Shown piece by piece: positions 16,201-24,736 of a stretch of 41,145 nt of DNA. The stretch covers positions 1-41,145 of IMG/VR virus record IMGVR_UViG_3300048672_000412; one strand, 5' to 3'. The notes beneath the pieces were generated by a model. That model worked only from the letters and a program-made list of their open reading frames with translations. It did not search any database and was not told where the DNA came from. The stretch is from a virus. A program made the position numbers and the translations under genes. Every line of letters starts with the position of its first letter. Position 1 is the first letter of the stretch.

Positions 16201-19200
16201 GCTGAACCAACCTTTTGTTTTAAATTCATCTTTGCGCCATGTTTGAGCATCAACCGCAGTGGTCATTCCGTCCTGTAGCAATTTCCCTGAGTTGATGACA
16301 ATGCCTTCGCCTAATTGCGTGATTTTTGTTTTTCCAATGCCTAATAATTTGCCTAATCCATAAGCTAAACCCGCAATCAACAAGCCACCTGCAATACCTA
16401 AAATTGCACCGCCCGATAATTGCGCCCCTAAAATTGAGGTTGCACCAGCCGAAAAACCTACACCACCTGCGACAGTTCCTGCTCCAACACCAGTTACCAT
16501 GCCTAAACCAACACCTAATGCACCACCTCCAGTTACTGCGCCGATAGCCCCTCCTGCACCAATTAGAGCAGCGTTTGAACCAGTACTACCAATCGGACTT
16601 TGTGATTTAGCACCAGTAGCTTGACTTGGAATGCCGATGTTTTGAGTATTGGTGAAATTAACCGTTGCACGCGCCATTTGTTGCTGCAATTTGTACATAT
16701 TGCGGTCAATACCTTTGAAATTATCAGCCATTGCTTTTAATTCTGGATATTCTTGCGAGTGAATGTCGTTAAGTGTATTTACGATATTTTCAACACTATT
16801 AGATGTTGCGTTGTTATCACCTAAAATTGTTCCTATGGATTTTGTAGCAGGTGTTGTATTGTCTACGGTTTTTCCACTACCGCTCGACATAGCAAAACCC
16901 AATCCACCCATCACAGCCGCCATTGCCGCAACTCCTGCAAACCCAGCAAAACCGCCTTGTGCAAACATATTTGCCGCACCTGCGGCAACATCGACAATCA
17001 TTTTTTTCGCAGACATTGCCATTTCGACAACAGCAAGCCCCATTTCAATTCCATGAAAGGCTTTACGCGCAGCGGATTTTTCACTGAACATTTTAGCCGT
17101 TGCGCCTGCTATTGAACGTGCGCCGCTGATTTCTGCTTGGAATGATGCGCTTTCGTAGGCTTGCTTATCTTTGTAGTATTTTTCAGTTAATGCCGTTTTT
17201 TCTGCCTGTGTCGCACCTTCCATTTGCATTAACTTTGAATAATTCGCACCGTAATCCGCCCATTTCTTATCAATGGAATCAATACTTTTTTCAAACTCTG
17301 AAAACGCACTCGCCACTGAACTAATGCCACCTAAAATTCCATCAAACGCCATTTTTCCGCTGTTACTCACATCGTAAAATACAGCAGTTGTTTTAGCGAG
17401 TTCATCTTTGAAGGCTTTTTGTGCTTCTGTGGCTAAATCGATTTGTGTTTTAGCGTCTTTGTTTTGCCCTGTGTCATGCAAATAATCCACGCTGATTTTG
17501 TCTTGTTTGTTGGCGTATTCAGCTTGCGACATGAACGGTTTTTGAGCGCGTAACTCGTCAGTGGATTTCTCGAATTTACCACGGGCAGTTTGCTCAAAAA
17601 CACGTTGACGCTCGCGCTCTGCCTCGGTTAGTTTTTCAATTCCGACAGTAGATTTCTCAAATTCAGCGGCGATTTTTTGCTCATTTAACAAAAAGGTTTC
17701 TGGCAATAATTTTCCTCGTAATTTTGCCAAATCCCGCATATCTGCAAGGTATTTTTGCAATGGGTCGTTGTCGTTTGCTTTATCGATTGCAGCTTGTTCT
17801 TTTTTTGCTGCACGTTGTGCATCCGTTAATCCTTTATGTGCTTTGGTGATTTTTTCTGCTTCGGCGGCATTTGTCCCTAATGATACGGCATGTTTTTCAG
17901 TCGCTTTGGTATGTGCTTCAATAACAGGAATATCGGCTTTTATTGGGTTGTTGGCGTAATAAATTTGTTCAGCTTGGCGTTGTTCGAGAACTTTTAAAAT
18001 CGCTGTATTTTCTTGACCTGTTCTACCGCCGCTTACGAAGTCTTTAGCTTTTTCTTTAAAGCTATTCATCTTTTCACGTTGCATCGCAAGTTTTTGACTG
18101 GCTTCTTCAACGCTGTTTGATTTGCTCATGATGTCAACGCCTTTTTTCATTTCTTCGTTGCGTTGTGCCAATCCTAAACCAATACCTGCCCCCACCATCG
18201 TTGCGCCCATCACAAAAGGATTTGCCCGTGATGCCGCATTGAAGGCAATCATTGCTGTATTTGCCGCCCAAATCACACTGGTTACGGCAACAATGCCACC
18301 TACTGCACCACCAATCAAATGCAATTCACTGGCAACACTTTTTAAGTTTTCATATTGTTCTTTTGTGAGCTTATTCGATTTTGAAAACTCATCGCCCAAG
18401 CCTTCATAAATTGAAATCACACCTGTTGCTTCTTGAATCAAGCGCGTTAAACTGCCTGTCACGCCGCCACCGTTTGGTTCACCAATTTGCAAATAGGATT
18501 CGGTCATCACACCTTTCAAGGCATCCCATGCTTTGGCTAAACCCTGATTGAGAATATCCGCCATTTCTTGCGCCGTGCCGATTAGCTTTTTATAGGCGGT
18601 TTCATTTTCAAGAATTTTATCGACGTTTTTACCTAAAATAATTCCTGCATTAAAGGCATCTGTACCGAATAATTTAGTTGCATCCGTTGCACCGATATTG
18701 GCTTCTTTTAAATTTGATAAGACTTTTGTATAACCCAGCGTTTCAACACTTAGGTCTTTATAAGTCATTTTGTGTTTGTCTAAGCCGATAGTGTAATGAC
18801 CTAAAATTTCGACGTTTTCTTTGGTGTCATTCACCAACGCAGTAAAAAGGGATTTGATGTTGTCACCAATGCTTCCCGCTTCAATGCCATTTTCTTTTAG
18901 AATCCCGATTGATGACGCAACCGCTTCAAGGCTTACACCATAAGCATTTGCTGTAGCGGATGCTTCACCCATTGCATGACCTACTTGCTTGACATTGATG
19001 GTGTAATCGGCGGCAACTTTAGTTAAAACATCATTGATATGACCTAAATCACCTAGTGCTAAACCCATGCCGTGCATGGTTGCAATGGCAATTTCTGCCG
19101 ATTTTGCGAGTTCTAAATTACCCGCTGCGGCAAGTTGTAAAATTTGTGGCGTAGCTTTTAAAATTTCGTTTGTTTTTAAACCCGCAGATGCTAAAACGCC

Positions 19201-19572
19201 TTGTGCTTCGGCGGCTTGCTGTGCTGAAAATGCTGTCGTTGCACCTAAAACACGCGCTTGTTTTTCCATTGACCGCATTTGTGTTTCATTTGCCATTGTC
19301 AACGCTTTAAGCTGTAGCATTTTGGTTTCAAAAGATGACATTTCTTGCACGGCTTGACGAAACGAAATAGCCGCAATTGAAGTCGCTGCAATTTTTGCAA
19401 CACTTGCTAACCCCGATAAAGATGCAGCCGCCGCCCGTGCCGCGCTTGACGTATTATTTAATTCGCGCTCAGTTTGTGTAACTGTGCTATTTAAGCGGTT
19501 TAAATTAGCTTGCGCCTGTGTTGCGCTTGAACTATCTACGTTAATGCGAATGCTATAATCTTCGGCTGCCAT
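13288..19572 (-). CDS. Tail tape measure protein
   Basis: A 2094-aa protein that templates tail length and is ejected with the DNA. The N-terminus is coiled-coil, followed by the TP901-type core (about 110-330, with ATTAFSAQQAAEAQGVLASAG and KEANIGATDATKLFGTDAF). A hydrophobic Gly/Ala-rich region lies near 1040-1110 and long helical repeats follow to the C-terminal coiled coil. At roughly 1.5 angstrom per residue, the length predicts a tail of about 0.3 micrometre. It follows the chaperone frames by 1 nt and is the last gene of the late operon, so the tail-tip genes are not in their usual downstream place. Confidence 0.95.
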   Translation of the reverse strand: MAAEDYSIRINVDSSSATQAQANLNRLNSTVTQTERELNNTSSAARAAAASLSGLASVAKIAATSIAAISFRQAVQEMSSFETKMLQLKALTMANETQMRSMEKQARVLGATTAFSAQQAAEAQGVLASAGLKTNEILKATPQILQLAAAGNLELAKSAEIAIATMHGMGLALGDLGHINDVLTKVAADYTINVKQVGHAMGEASATANAYGVSLEAVASSIGILKENGIEAGSIGDNIKSLFTALVNDTKENVEILGHYTIGLDKHKMTYKDLSVETLGYTKVLSNLKEANIGATDATKLFGTDAFNAGIILGKNVDKILENETAYKKLIGTAQEMADILNQGLAKAWDALKGVMTESYLQIGEPNGGGVTGSLTRLIQEATGVISIYEGLGDEFSKSNKLTKEQYENLKSVASELHLIGGAVGGIVAVTSVIWAANTAMIAFNAASRANPFVMGATMVGAGIGLGLAQRNEEMKKGVDIMSKSNSVEEASQKLAMQREKMNSFKEKAKDFVSGGRTGQENTAILKVLEQRQAEQIYYANNPIKADIPVIEAHTKATEKHAVSLGTNAAEAEKITKAHKGLTDAQRAAKKEQAAIDKANDNDPLQKYLADMRDLAKLRGKLLPETFLLNEQKIAAEFEKSTVGIEKLTEAERERQRVFEQTARGKFEKSTDELRAQKPFMSQAEYANKQDKISVDYLHDTGQNKDAKTQIDLATEAQKAFKDELAKTTAVFYDVSNSGKMAFDGILGGISSVASAFSEFEKSIDSIDKKWADYGANYSKLMQMEGATQAEKTALTEKYYKDKQAYESASFQAEISGARSIAGATAKMFSEKSAARKAFHGIEMGLAVVEMAMSAKKMIVDVAAGAANMFAQGGFAGFAGVAAMAAVMGGLGFAMSSGSGKTVDNTTPATKSIGTILGDNNATSNSVENIVNTLNDIHSQEYPELKAMADNFKGIDRNMYKLQQQMARATVNFTNTQNIGIPSQATGAKSQSPIGSTGSNAALIGAGGAIGAVTGGGALGVGLGMVTGVGAGTVAGGVGFSAGATSILGAQLSGGAILGIAGGLLIAGLAYGLGKLLGIGKTKITQLGEGIVINSGKLLQDGMTTAVDAQTWRKDEFKTKGWFSDTKKIVETYGQLSDEIAGTLQGVSDNLTGGMLSIAKNLNVLDVLMYKFTDVASRPFLKIDFFKDGKRVDDVNKVLTDQINAWADRAAKNVFGILFGEYQKLNEGMMETVSRLAIQVAGVKGAYAKLGFSLGETNLGLIHFSDTMVQIFQSSAKADDGLKNFIQGMNEVYEFSTNQGQKSQLGFTKGEQALKDLGLNVDITDTITVKAAMLQLSEMSAKTIAETTAAQDNLRKLKEPVEAYNNPTPATSLTEYLGSLGTQYKSDWQKLLGVTDFESATVETIAKAGVTTIEAMTKSTIPTWRSAAEFVLEKENIKAAAASKGGASVDLKTLTSQINDANAEIETLGLLAAKQVDATQYLKETEKTMKNISSLQDEYLKTTMNEEQWLAIERNRIIDEQYKDLKINVRDFANLNPVTDAMLKANPEKYTYEITDALKATDSFIDKFGKDYVSTLEVGKKVVMITASEYKTFTDQLIDTGKELKKLSEGGKYLMDFSRSIDAWVKNLRATQLGTPESQLKASQSNFSEQMKLAQFGATAEIKRQALSGITGYADTYINALKNYYASSEEGVNAIEQVIKEVSGLEKGLDIQELQLNELQLIKDAIEASTIEIPKGISLKSEVIFKNLIENAQIAALSAKQNPTTDNLLRYDAYASMILTIDKSANGGAESGFIDKLISSVDGKDGLAAGVRLIVDSAEFSASQKESIINGVMADFNRQINFDVAKSFETEVERVNNSWKSVELPTTATDNAKTSVIGLTGGLKGLNGEYDFVMFKTTDTGKKIIDFSNTANNTKFGLNAESVESTVASFKQIEESANKARDAISALAMADAAKIQAEMQAAATPSLEVQAVNAGYSGDYTDEAAMRAWLVNPVMPNPYQSSSPLSNQYQGTGTTNYTPSSVLTLPNNIGLSTNAANDSVASTQTVVQLEEMNRKQEIMINTLIAAAQESRKQNAALVSEIEGLRTDTRLKRAA

Positions 19573-19573
19573 C

Positions 19574-20349
19574 TTATTTACCTTTTTTCTTTTGTGACTG
19601 TTTCGCTTGCACTGTTAAAAATGCTGCGTCGATTTGTGTTAATGCTCTAATTTCTAAAGCCGTAGGCTTGCGCCTTGTTAATCTTGCCCATGCGTCAATG
19701 TCGATATAAGTTATAGGATTCATTCCAAAACCATTGCTTGTACGACATCGATGCAATTCAATAAACCACTCCCAAATATGGCTAACCAAATCAGGGAATG
19801 GCAAAGATAAATACTCAGGTGGAACAAATGCTCCTTGTCTCTCTAAACTTTGAGCATCGTCGCGTAACGTCCCACCATGTTCATCTACAGCATTTAACTC
19901 AAATTCGCGCGTTGCATACTCAACCAGCTCGCGTATCAGTCTTTGCTGTAGTTTCCCAATTCATTTGACGCTTGCAACACTTGCATTCTAATGTGGACAT
20001 TTCGCCCCATTAAACGAGTGGCGTTATCTTTGCTGTATGGTTCAGCTAAACCAGACCAACCAATAACACGAATTGCCGCGCTTTCGATGATATATTCATC
20101 ATCCTCTTCTGCTGTGCGTACTTTTTCCTTTCCTGTTACGCTTTTTTGGGTTGCTTGCGTGCGAATTCGGTTTGCTTGTCTGTTTGTCCATTCTTGTACT
20201 TTTTCGCTTTCGCTGCCCAAAACTTGCAAAGTCACGCCTGTTTTAACGCCTTTTGTATTGAGTAATTCCAAATCGAATGGCGTATCGCTTGCCGCAGTTA
20301 AATCTAAGTCGTCAATGGATAATAATTTTGTTTCTGTTGCTTTTGTCAT
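19574..20349 (-). CDS. Tail assembly chaperone gpGT (-1 frameshift product)
   Basis: A fusion made when ribosomes slip -1 at GGGAAAC (19957-19951 on the minus strand). The first 133 codons are those of the short chaperone, then 125 codons continue in the -1 frame to the stop at 19574. I checked that this frame is open throughout. The extension contains ELVEYATREFELNAVDEHGG, then PFPDLVSHIWEWFIELHRCR and PTALEIRALTQID, a pattern typical of the DUF1799-like T domain of tail chaperones. In lambda-like phages the G and GT products coat the tape measure and recruit tail-tube subunits. The internal ATG at 19804 is probably not a real start. Confidence 0.8.
19936..20349 (-). CDS. Tail assembly chaperone gpG (short form)
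   Basis: A 137-aa acidic/helical protein between the tail tube and the tape measure, the standard place for the G chaperone. Its last codons contain the slip site: TTG GGA AAC TAC AGC AAA GAC then TGA. Without slippage it ends four codons later. The start lies behind an AGG ribosome site that can pair into an upstream stem (20424-20430). It should hold the tape measure soluble during assembly. Confidence 0.85.
   Translation of the reverse strand: MTKATETKLLSIDDLDLTAASDTPFDLELLNTKGVKTGVTLQVLGSESEKVQEWTNRQANRIRTQATQKSVTGKEKVRTAEEDDEYIIESAAIRVIGWSGLAEPYSKDNATRLMGRNVHIRMQVLQASNELGNYSKD
19951..19957 (-). promoter_or_regulatory. -1 ribosomal frameshift heptamer GGGAAAC
   Basis: This matches X XXY YYZ (G GGA AAC) in the exact zero-frame phase required, 12 nt before the zero-frame stop, with the -1 frame open for 125 codons beyond. 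Confidence 0.85.
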
Positions 20350-20357
20350 GGTATTTA

Positions 20358-20430
20358 CCTGTCGTTAAATTAAAAAACCGCCACACTCAAAATTAATGTG
20401 ACGGTTTCCATTGTAGCATAATCGACAGGA
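20358..20430 (-). terminator. Terminator/attenuator between tail tube and chaperone genes
   Basis: The inner hairpin (AAACCG/CGGTTT plus CACA/TGTG, 20375-20407) is followed on the minus strand by a T run. An outer 7-bp stem (CCTGTCG 20358-20364 / CGACAGG 20424-20430) places the chaperone ribosome site in a stem. This would lower chaperone expression relative to the abundant tube protein. An extended -10-like TGCTACAAT lies inside. Confidence 0.6.
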
Positions 20431-20436
20431 TTTACA

Positions 20437-21651
20437 CTACGCAGCCTGTGAATCTTGAATTTGAATTGTTGTCACTTCAAGACCTGTTCCAGTTACTTCA
20501 TTTTTGATTGCAGTAAATGGCAACGTAATTTTTAAACCTGTTTGAACATCGTCACGGTCAGCACCGCTAAACTTAACGCGAGGTAACGTGAATGCAATAA
20601 AATCAGTGTTTTTTGCAGTCGTAGCCGCCAACGCTACAACAACGCTAACTTCGCTTTCATTAAAGAATGCGTCGCGCAATGTCACACTGTCAAAATGTGC
20701 GGTAATTGTACCAGTTACGTTAATTGTTCCACTAAACACGTCGGGGCGCGAAGCAGAACCAACAACGCCATCTGCTGCTGCAACATTACCGTTAATATCA
20801 AAGTCAATCGAAGTTATCGTTGCGTAAGTTGTGCCACCCACAGCCAAAACACCATTTGCACCAGAATTAATGCCTGTTGTTGTTGTTGTGTTAGTTGAAG
20901 TGATTTGTTGCGTTGTATTAGTTGTTAAATTCAAGCCAACAAGCGGGAAGTCAACTGTAGCCATTTCTTTTGCAGGGATTTTAACCTGGGCGTTTGTTGG
21001 CTTAACGTCTGTATAAAGCTCTGATTGTGCAATATCAGAATAGAATCGCTCAATCGAATAATAGTCGTTTGTGTGACCGATTGCAGGAACAAAAGTTGAT
21101 TTTCCTGCGCTTGCCAATGTGCATGATGCAATCGCGCCTTCTGCAACCATTGCAGTAGTGCCTAACGGTTTAACAGTTAATACCGTTGCAGTGATACCAA
21201 TAACAACAACATGGTTATTTAAGTTAGCCGCATTTACACTACCTGCGCTAATTTTAACAACGTGACCAACACGCACACCACCAGCGATAAAGTCACCAGT
21301 TCCGCGTGTGATGGTAAAGTTTGAGCCACTAGCGGCAATCGTCAAAGATAAACCAGTAATATCAGTGAATGCAGATGCCCACGCTTTACGAACCACAGAC
21401 GAAAAGAAATCACTGTAAGTTTTCGCAGATAATTCTCCGCTTAACGTCCCATTGATTTGCTTTGTACCATGGCGCATATCCGCGACCTGTTGGTCAGGTC
21501 GAATTTCGTTGCTTTGGTAAGTTTCTTTTGCAAGATTTAACGCCGCAGTGGTACGTCGCAAATCTTGACCGCCTGCACCCGTTGCAGGAACACCTAAGCC
21601 TGTTTGTTTTTTGTAAATTGTTTTGGCAAAAATGCCTTGTGCGATTGTCAT
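20437..21651 (-). CDS. Major tail tube protein
   Basis: A 404-aa beta-rich protein with many Thr/Ala/Gly strands. The start, TIAQGIFAKTIYKKQTGLGVP, matches tail tube proteins of siphoviruses (FKKETTFG-like opening), with repeated Ig-like strands in the second half. It sits between the tail terminator and the chaperones. Tube assignment rests on size, composition and position. The terminator that follows should keep its expression above that of downstream genes. Confidence 0.82.
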   Translation of the reverse strand: MTIAQGIFAKTIYKKQTGLGVPATGAGGQDLRRTTAALNLAKETYQSNEIRPDQQVADMRHGTKQINGTLSGELSAKTYSDFFSSVVRKAWASAFTDITGLSLTIAASGSNFTITRGTGDFIAGGVRVGHVVKISAGSVNAANLNNHVVVIGITATVLTVKPLGTTAMVAEGAIASCTLASAGKSTFVPAIGHTNDYYSIERFYSDIAQSELYTDVKPTNAQVKIPAKEMATVDFPLVGLNLTTNTTQQITSTNTTTTTGINSGANGVLAVGGTTYATITSIDFDINGNVAAADGVVGSASRPDVFSGTINVTGTITAHFDSVTLRDAFFNESEVSVVVALAATTAKNTDFIAFTLPRVKFSGADRDDVQTGLKITLPFTAIKNEVTGTGLEVTTIQIQDSQAA

Positions 21652-21671
21652 AATTTTTCTCGATTTAAAGT

Positions 21672-22076
21672 TTAAAAAATGTCAGCTTGCCAATAAATAC
21701 TAATGGCAATTCGTATTCTATCACCATCGGTAATGAATTGTGATTTAGCGGGCGTTTTATGGATTAAAACATCGATACCGCTGTTTGTAATAGTTGTACC
21801 GCGCTTGAAATGAGTACACAGTAAATCAGCGCGTTGCGTTGCTGTCTTTGTTCCTACGTTAGACGGATAACAAAGCGTCACTTGAAATATGCCTTTTTCA
21901 CGATAATGACCATCGCCAATAGAGGGGTTCAAAGTATCGGACGGCAAAAGATTAACCGCTTGATATGGTGTACCGCTAACTGGTGTAAATGGCACGCCCT
22001 CCCATGCTGTAGAAATGATAGGTGTGAGTGCATTAAGTTTTGATTCCAATGCGGTTTTGATTGCTGTGATACTCAT
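21672..22076 (-). CDS. Tail terminator protein (DUF4128-like)
   Basis: A 134-aa protein in the usual slot before the tail tube. The pattern of an N-terminal helix (ITAIKTALESKLNAL), then a strand with GHYREKGIFQVTLCYP, and the ending RIRIAISIYWQADIF fits the DUF4128/lambda U-like tail terminator group, which caps the tail tube. Its start overlaps the upstream gene by 4 nt. Confidence 0.75.
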   Translation of the reverse strand: MSITAIKTALESKLNALTPIISTAWEGVPFTPVSGTPYQAVNLLPSDTLNPSIGDGHYREKGIFQVTLCYPSNVGTKTATQRADLLCTHFKRGTTITNSGIDVLIHKTPAKSQFITDGDRIRIAISIYWQADIF

Positions 22077-22408
22077 TGCGCGAACCTGTCTATAGAAATT
22101 CTAACCATGCCGCTAGGTGCTTGTGTACTGTGGCCATATTCAAGTTTTTGAATGTATGGCAAGTTATTAGTTAAATAAACTTTGTGACCTGCTTCATTTG
22201 GTACAGTTGCAATCATTGCGCTTTCACTATCACTTTGCCAATTTTGCGTATTAGCAGGACTACTAATTGTGCATTGCCAGTTACCTTTAGCCCTACCAGT
22301 GTCAACAGGTGTCATTTTAATAACACTTGAAAAAACGCCAATAGTAACCGCGCGCACTTGCTCATTAACTCTTTGTTGTATTCGTGACGTGACATCATTA
22401 AAGCTCAT
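22073..22408 (-). CDS. Neck / tail completion protein (HK97 gp10-like)
   Basis: A 111-aa protein with TPVDTGRAKGNWQ (about 36-48) and the later YIQKLEYGHSTQAPSGMV, both characteristic of HK97 gp10-type neck proteins that link head and tail. It overlaps the genes on both sides by 4 nt, as is usual for connector operons. Confidence 0.85.
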   Translation of the reverse strand: MSFNDVTSRIQQRVNEQVRAVTIGVFSSVIKMTPVDTGRAKGNWQCTISSPANTQNWQSDSESAMIATVPNEAGHKVYLTNNLPYIQKLEYGHSTQAPSGMVRISIDRFAQ

Positions 22409-22764
22409 TTTCTCACCTGCAATTCATAAATAGCCGCTTTTTCACCAGACCACGTTGTTTTAACCGCAAGTACATTATAAACCATCGAATCAACGGTAAT
22501 TGTATCGCCTATTTGCGGTTCTGCTGCGTTTAATGCCGCAATACTAACCTTTCTATCTCCTGCTTGAATTGCGCCGCTTAAAAGCTCAATTCCATTAAAG
22601 TCTTTAACCAATGCCGCTACGGTTTGAGTAGTTGTTGAGCCACCAGATAATTCACCAGTAGTAGGGTCGTAAGTGCCTTCAGTTACGCGCGTTAAAGTGA
22701 CTTGCTTACCGAATTTACCAATAAGTCTATCAGCGGTTGCCCTTGCTCTAATATCTAAGGTCAT
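22405..22764 (-). CDS. Head closure / head-tail joining protein
   Basis: A 119-aa beta-rich protein with KQVTLTRVTEGTYDPTTG, typical of head-closure (stopper) proteins, and the ending YNVLAVKTTWSGEKAAIYELQV. Position between the connector adaptor and the gp10-like neck protein supports it. Confidence 0.78.
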   Translation of the reverse strand: MTLDIRARATADRLIGKFGKQVTLTRVTEGTYDPTTGELSGGSTTTQTVAALVKDFNGIELLSGAIQAGDRKVSIAALNAAEPQIGDTITVDSMVYNVLAVKTTWSGEKAAIYELQVRK

Positions 22765-23295
22765 TTAGGCGCGTACAGTTTTAGCTTCAAAGCTATTTGT
22801 TGATTGTAGCAAAGTAGCCAACATAGCGTCGATTTGAGAATATCTTGTTTGAGCAGGTGAAAATTCACTATATTCAACCTCAATAACATCTACTTTCTCC
22901 CTGATTACAGTTTGACCAACATCAACCATCAACGCGCCATCATTCGCTTTTAATGCCAATTCAGCGCACGCATTTTTTACTTCATTAGGCACAACATCAT
23001 CTGCCAATAAAAACGGATATGCACCAACAGCACCATAAACAAAAGGCTCTAAATAACAAAATGAACGTGGGAAATCTAACGGCTGCGTTGCGGTTTTACG
23101 ATATCCTCGCCATTGCGTGCGATAACGTGCAACCATGTAATCAGTTGACTTGCGTAATAATTGCTCTTTAACTGCTGTAGTTAAAGCAGTCCAATTAGTA
23201 TTACCGCGATTTGAATGATAAGTATCGGCATCTGTAACGCTAATGTAGCTTTCAGCTCCAGTAACGATACTGCCATCTTCTACAATTAGTGTCAT
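22765..23295 (-). CDS. Head-tail adaptor ("DnaT-like" connector)
   Basis: A 176-aa protein with SYISVTDADTYHSNRGNTNW at residues 17-36 and QPLDFPRS near 71, the standard features of phage connector proteins that databases often label DnaT-like. It binds under the portal in related phages. It directly precedes the closure protein. The non-coding island at 23296-23621 lies upstream of it. Confidence 0.85.
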   Translation of the reverse strand: MTLIVEDGSIVTGAESYISVTDADTYHSNRGNTNWTALTTAVKEQLLRKSTDYMVARYRTQWRGYRKTATQPLDFPRSFCYLEPFVYGAVGAYPFLLADDVVPNEVKNACAELALKANDGALMVDVGQTVIREKVDVIEVEYSEFSPAQTRYSQIDAMLATLLQSTNSFEAKTVRA

Positions 23296-23339
23296 ACATA
23301 AATACCGAAAAAATGAGTTGATAATTTTGGCGCTTAGAA

Positions 23340-23387
23340 AAATACACTACCACTACGCGCTATGGCGCTAGTGTAGTGTATTTTTTT
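23340..23387. terminator. Long bidirectional terminator hairpin
   Basis: A 10-bp AAATACACTA/TAGTGTATTT stem is followed, after one bulge, by CACTA/TAGTG and then by GCGC/GCGC with loop TATG. T runs follow on both strands. Confidence 0.85.
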
Positions 23388-23579
23388 GCTAAAATCAAAT
23401 TACAAAATCAAAATGTATTTTCTTTTAAAATCAATAGATTATAAAATACATTATAAAAATTGTGGTATACATACAGCAAAATGTATCGTATGTATTTATG
23501 TATTTTAAATATAAATCAATAACTTACAAAAAACTATACCGTTACATATACCGTGGTATTTATGGCGGTATAGTCAATA

Positions 23580-23608
23580 AAAAACCGCCTTTCGGCGGTT
23601 TCTTTTTT
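23580..23608. terminator. Bidirectional terminator
   Basis: AAACCGCC/GGCGGTTT arms with loop TTTC have T-rich tails on both strands. It lies just after the stop of the minus-strand gene at 23622. Confidence 0.85.
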
Positions 23609-23621
23609 GTATTTCGGTTTT

Positions 23622-24290
23622 TTATCCGCAGGTTATGAGGGTGACTGTTAGATTTGTGACCGTCAATGTTTCGGTGGTTCCAAATGACATATTTCCCCAG
23701 ATTCCAACATAAATGCCGTTTGTTAAATGCGTCCCTGCTGAGTTAGTCACTGGAGTTTGTATGCCTGAACCTGAACCAAATCCGCTCTGCTGAGATTGGT
23801 TCCCTATTAGGGATATACTTGTATTGGAATCTATCTTTAGAGTTATTTGCTGACTGTGTATTTGGTAAACTCCTTGATAGATGTTAACACCTGTGTTCGA
23901 GTTGTAGACAAGCGTTGAAGAGTTTGATGTGTTGCTACTACCGATATTCCAGTTTAGCGTTGTTGTGTACGATACACCAGATTTTATGACTACTGCTTGA
24001 CAAAGCAGTTGGTCTCCCGCTTGAACTGCCCTTATAATTGGCGTTGCAAGTAATTTTGTCGATGAAGTCACATTTCCTGAGGCTGTGCCACCTCCGTTAT
24101 GCACGACCACTTGCCCACCTACCGCTCTCCATCTTGTACCGTCGCTATACCACTCGCTGCCACCAACGCCAACGTCAGAAACAAAGAATATATCAATATA
24201 AGGACTAACATTTGTTGCACCAATTTCAGATAACGCAGCCCATGTTTTAACTTGTATTTTTGATGCTGAAAAACTTGATTGTCTTGGCAT
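23622..24290 (-). CDS. Structural protein of unknown role (possible head decoration or fibre)
   Basis: A 222-aa Ser/Thr/Gly/Asn-rich beta protein. Residues 30-60 contain DIFFVSDVGVGGSEWYSDGTRWRA, a short motif frequent in phage fibre and capsid-decorating proteins, and the rest looks like a jelly-roll or receptor-binding fold. It is placed between the capsid genes and the connector genes, an unusual spot for a tail fibre, so head decoration is possible. It ends at a terminator. Confidence 0.55.
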   Translation of the reverse strand: MPRQSSFSASKIQVKTWAALSEIGATNVSPYIDIFFVSDVGVGGSEWYSDGTRWRAVGGQVVVHNGGGTASGNVTSSTKLLATPIIRAVQAGDQLLCQAVVIKSGVSYTTTLNWNIGSSNTSNSSTLVYNSNTGVNIYQGVYQIHSQQITLKIDSNTSISLIGNQSQQSGFGSGSGIQTPVTNSAGTHLTNGIYVGIWGNMSFGTTETLTVTNLTVTLITCG

Positions 24291-24291
24291 A

Positions 24292-24570
24292 CTAACCTAC
24301 CTTATGGAATTGCAATGTTCCAGTGCCAGTCGCGGTAATTGCGCCAATTTTTCGCAAGTCATCAACAAAAAGCGTTATAACATTATTCGCAAATAGAACA
24401 TAACCGTTAGCGGTTGTCACACCTGTAGCAGTTTCATCAACGCGCAAATAACAATCAATTGTTGACCAAACATCGTAATAACCTAGTGCTAATGAACTAG
24501 ACTGAGCAGCAGTTGGCGATATTGCAAACGATTCCTGCTTTTGGTTTTCGATGTAAATAGCATCATTCAT
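24292..24570 (-). CDS. Hypothetical 92-aa structural-region protein
   Basis: A 92-aa beta-rich protein of unrecognised family, with ETATGVTTANGYVLFANN and an ending LQFHKVG like small virion proteins. It overlaps the preceding small gene by 8 nt and precedes the 222-aa protein by 1 nt, so it belongs to the head-gene cluster. Confidence 0.65.
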   Translation of the reverse strand: MNDAIYIENQKQESFAISPTAAQSSSLALGYYDVWSTIDCYLRVDETATGVTTANGYVLFANNVITLFVDDLRKIGAITATGTGTLQFHKVG

Positions 24571-24736
24571 CGTCTTTTACCGAATTAGAACGACGTGTTT
24601 TTGGTTCAACTGATACTTCAACTGATTCAACTGGTTTAGGTGTTGCAGTTGCTAAACCAGCTGCTAAACGTTCATTCGCATCGACTTTGTTTAATGTAAT
24701 TGGTTCGCCTGTTTTTGAATCATAAACGGTTTTCAT
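24563..24736 (-). CDS. 57-aa hypothetical protein
   Basis: A short ORF beginning MKTVYDSKTGEPITLNKVDA and ending with a charged KTRR...KDDE tail, with alternating Val/Glu/Pro in between. It overlaps the next start (ATGAATGA) and follows a terminator hairpin, both consistent with a real gene. The N-terminal pattern (MKTVYDSKTGE) is typical of small phage head-region proteins of unknown role. Confidence 0.6.
   Translation of the reverse strand: MKTVYDSKTGEPITLNKVDANERLAAGLATATPKPVESVEVSVEPKTRRSNSVKDDE

Larger units (their letters stand above)
23296..23621. other. Non-coding AT-rich island bracketed by two bidirectional terminators
   Basis: I see no protein gene in these 326 nt. Between the two hairpins lie many ATGTAT/ATACAT motifs and nested inverted repeats around TATACCG...CGGTATA (about 23536-23574). 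Several -10-like TATAAT sequences occur on the minus strand. It interrupts the structural operon between the gene at 23622 and the connector genes, so a new promoter is probably needed for the latter. It could also be an origin-like or small-RNA locus. Confidence 0.5.

Noticed and set aside
13844-19357. Many plus-strand ORFs opposite the tape measure gene
   Set aside because: They are hydrophobic or Ala/Ser-rich mirror products of a helical coding strand, without ribosome sites or family motifs.
19574-19804. Independent 76-aa gene
   Set aside because: The frame is open upstream to the slip site and the protein is the end of a T domain, so the internal ATG is unlikely to be the true start.
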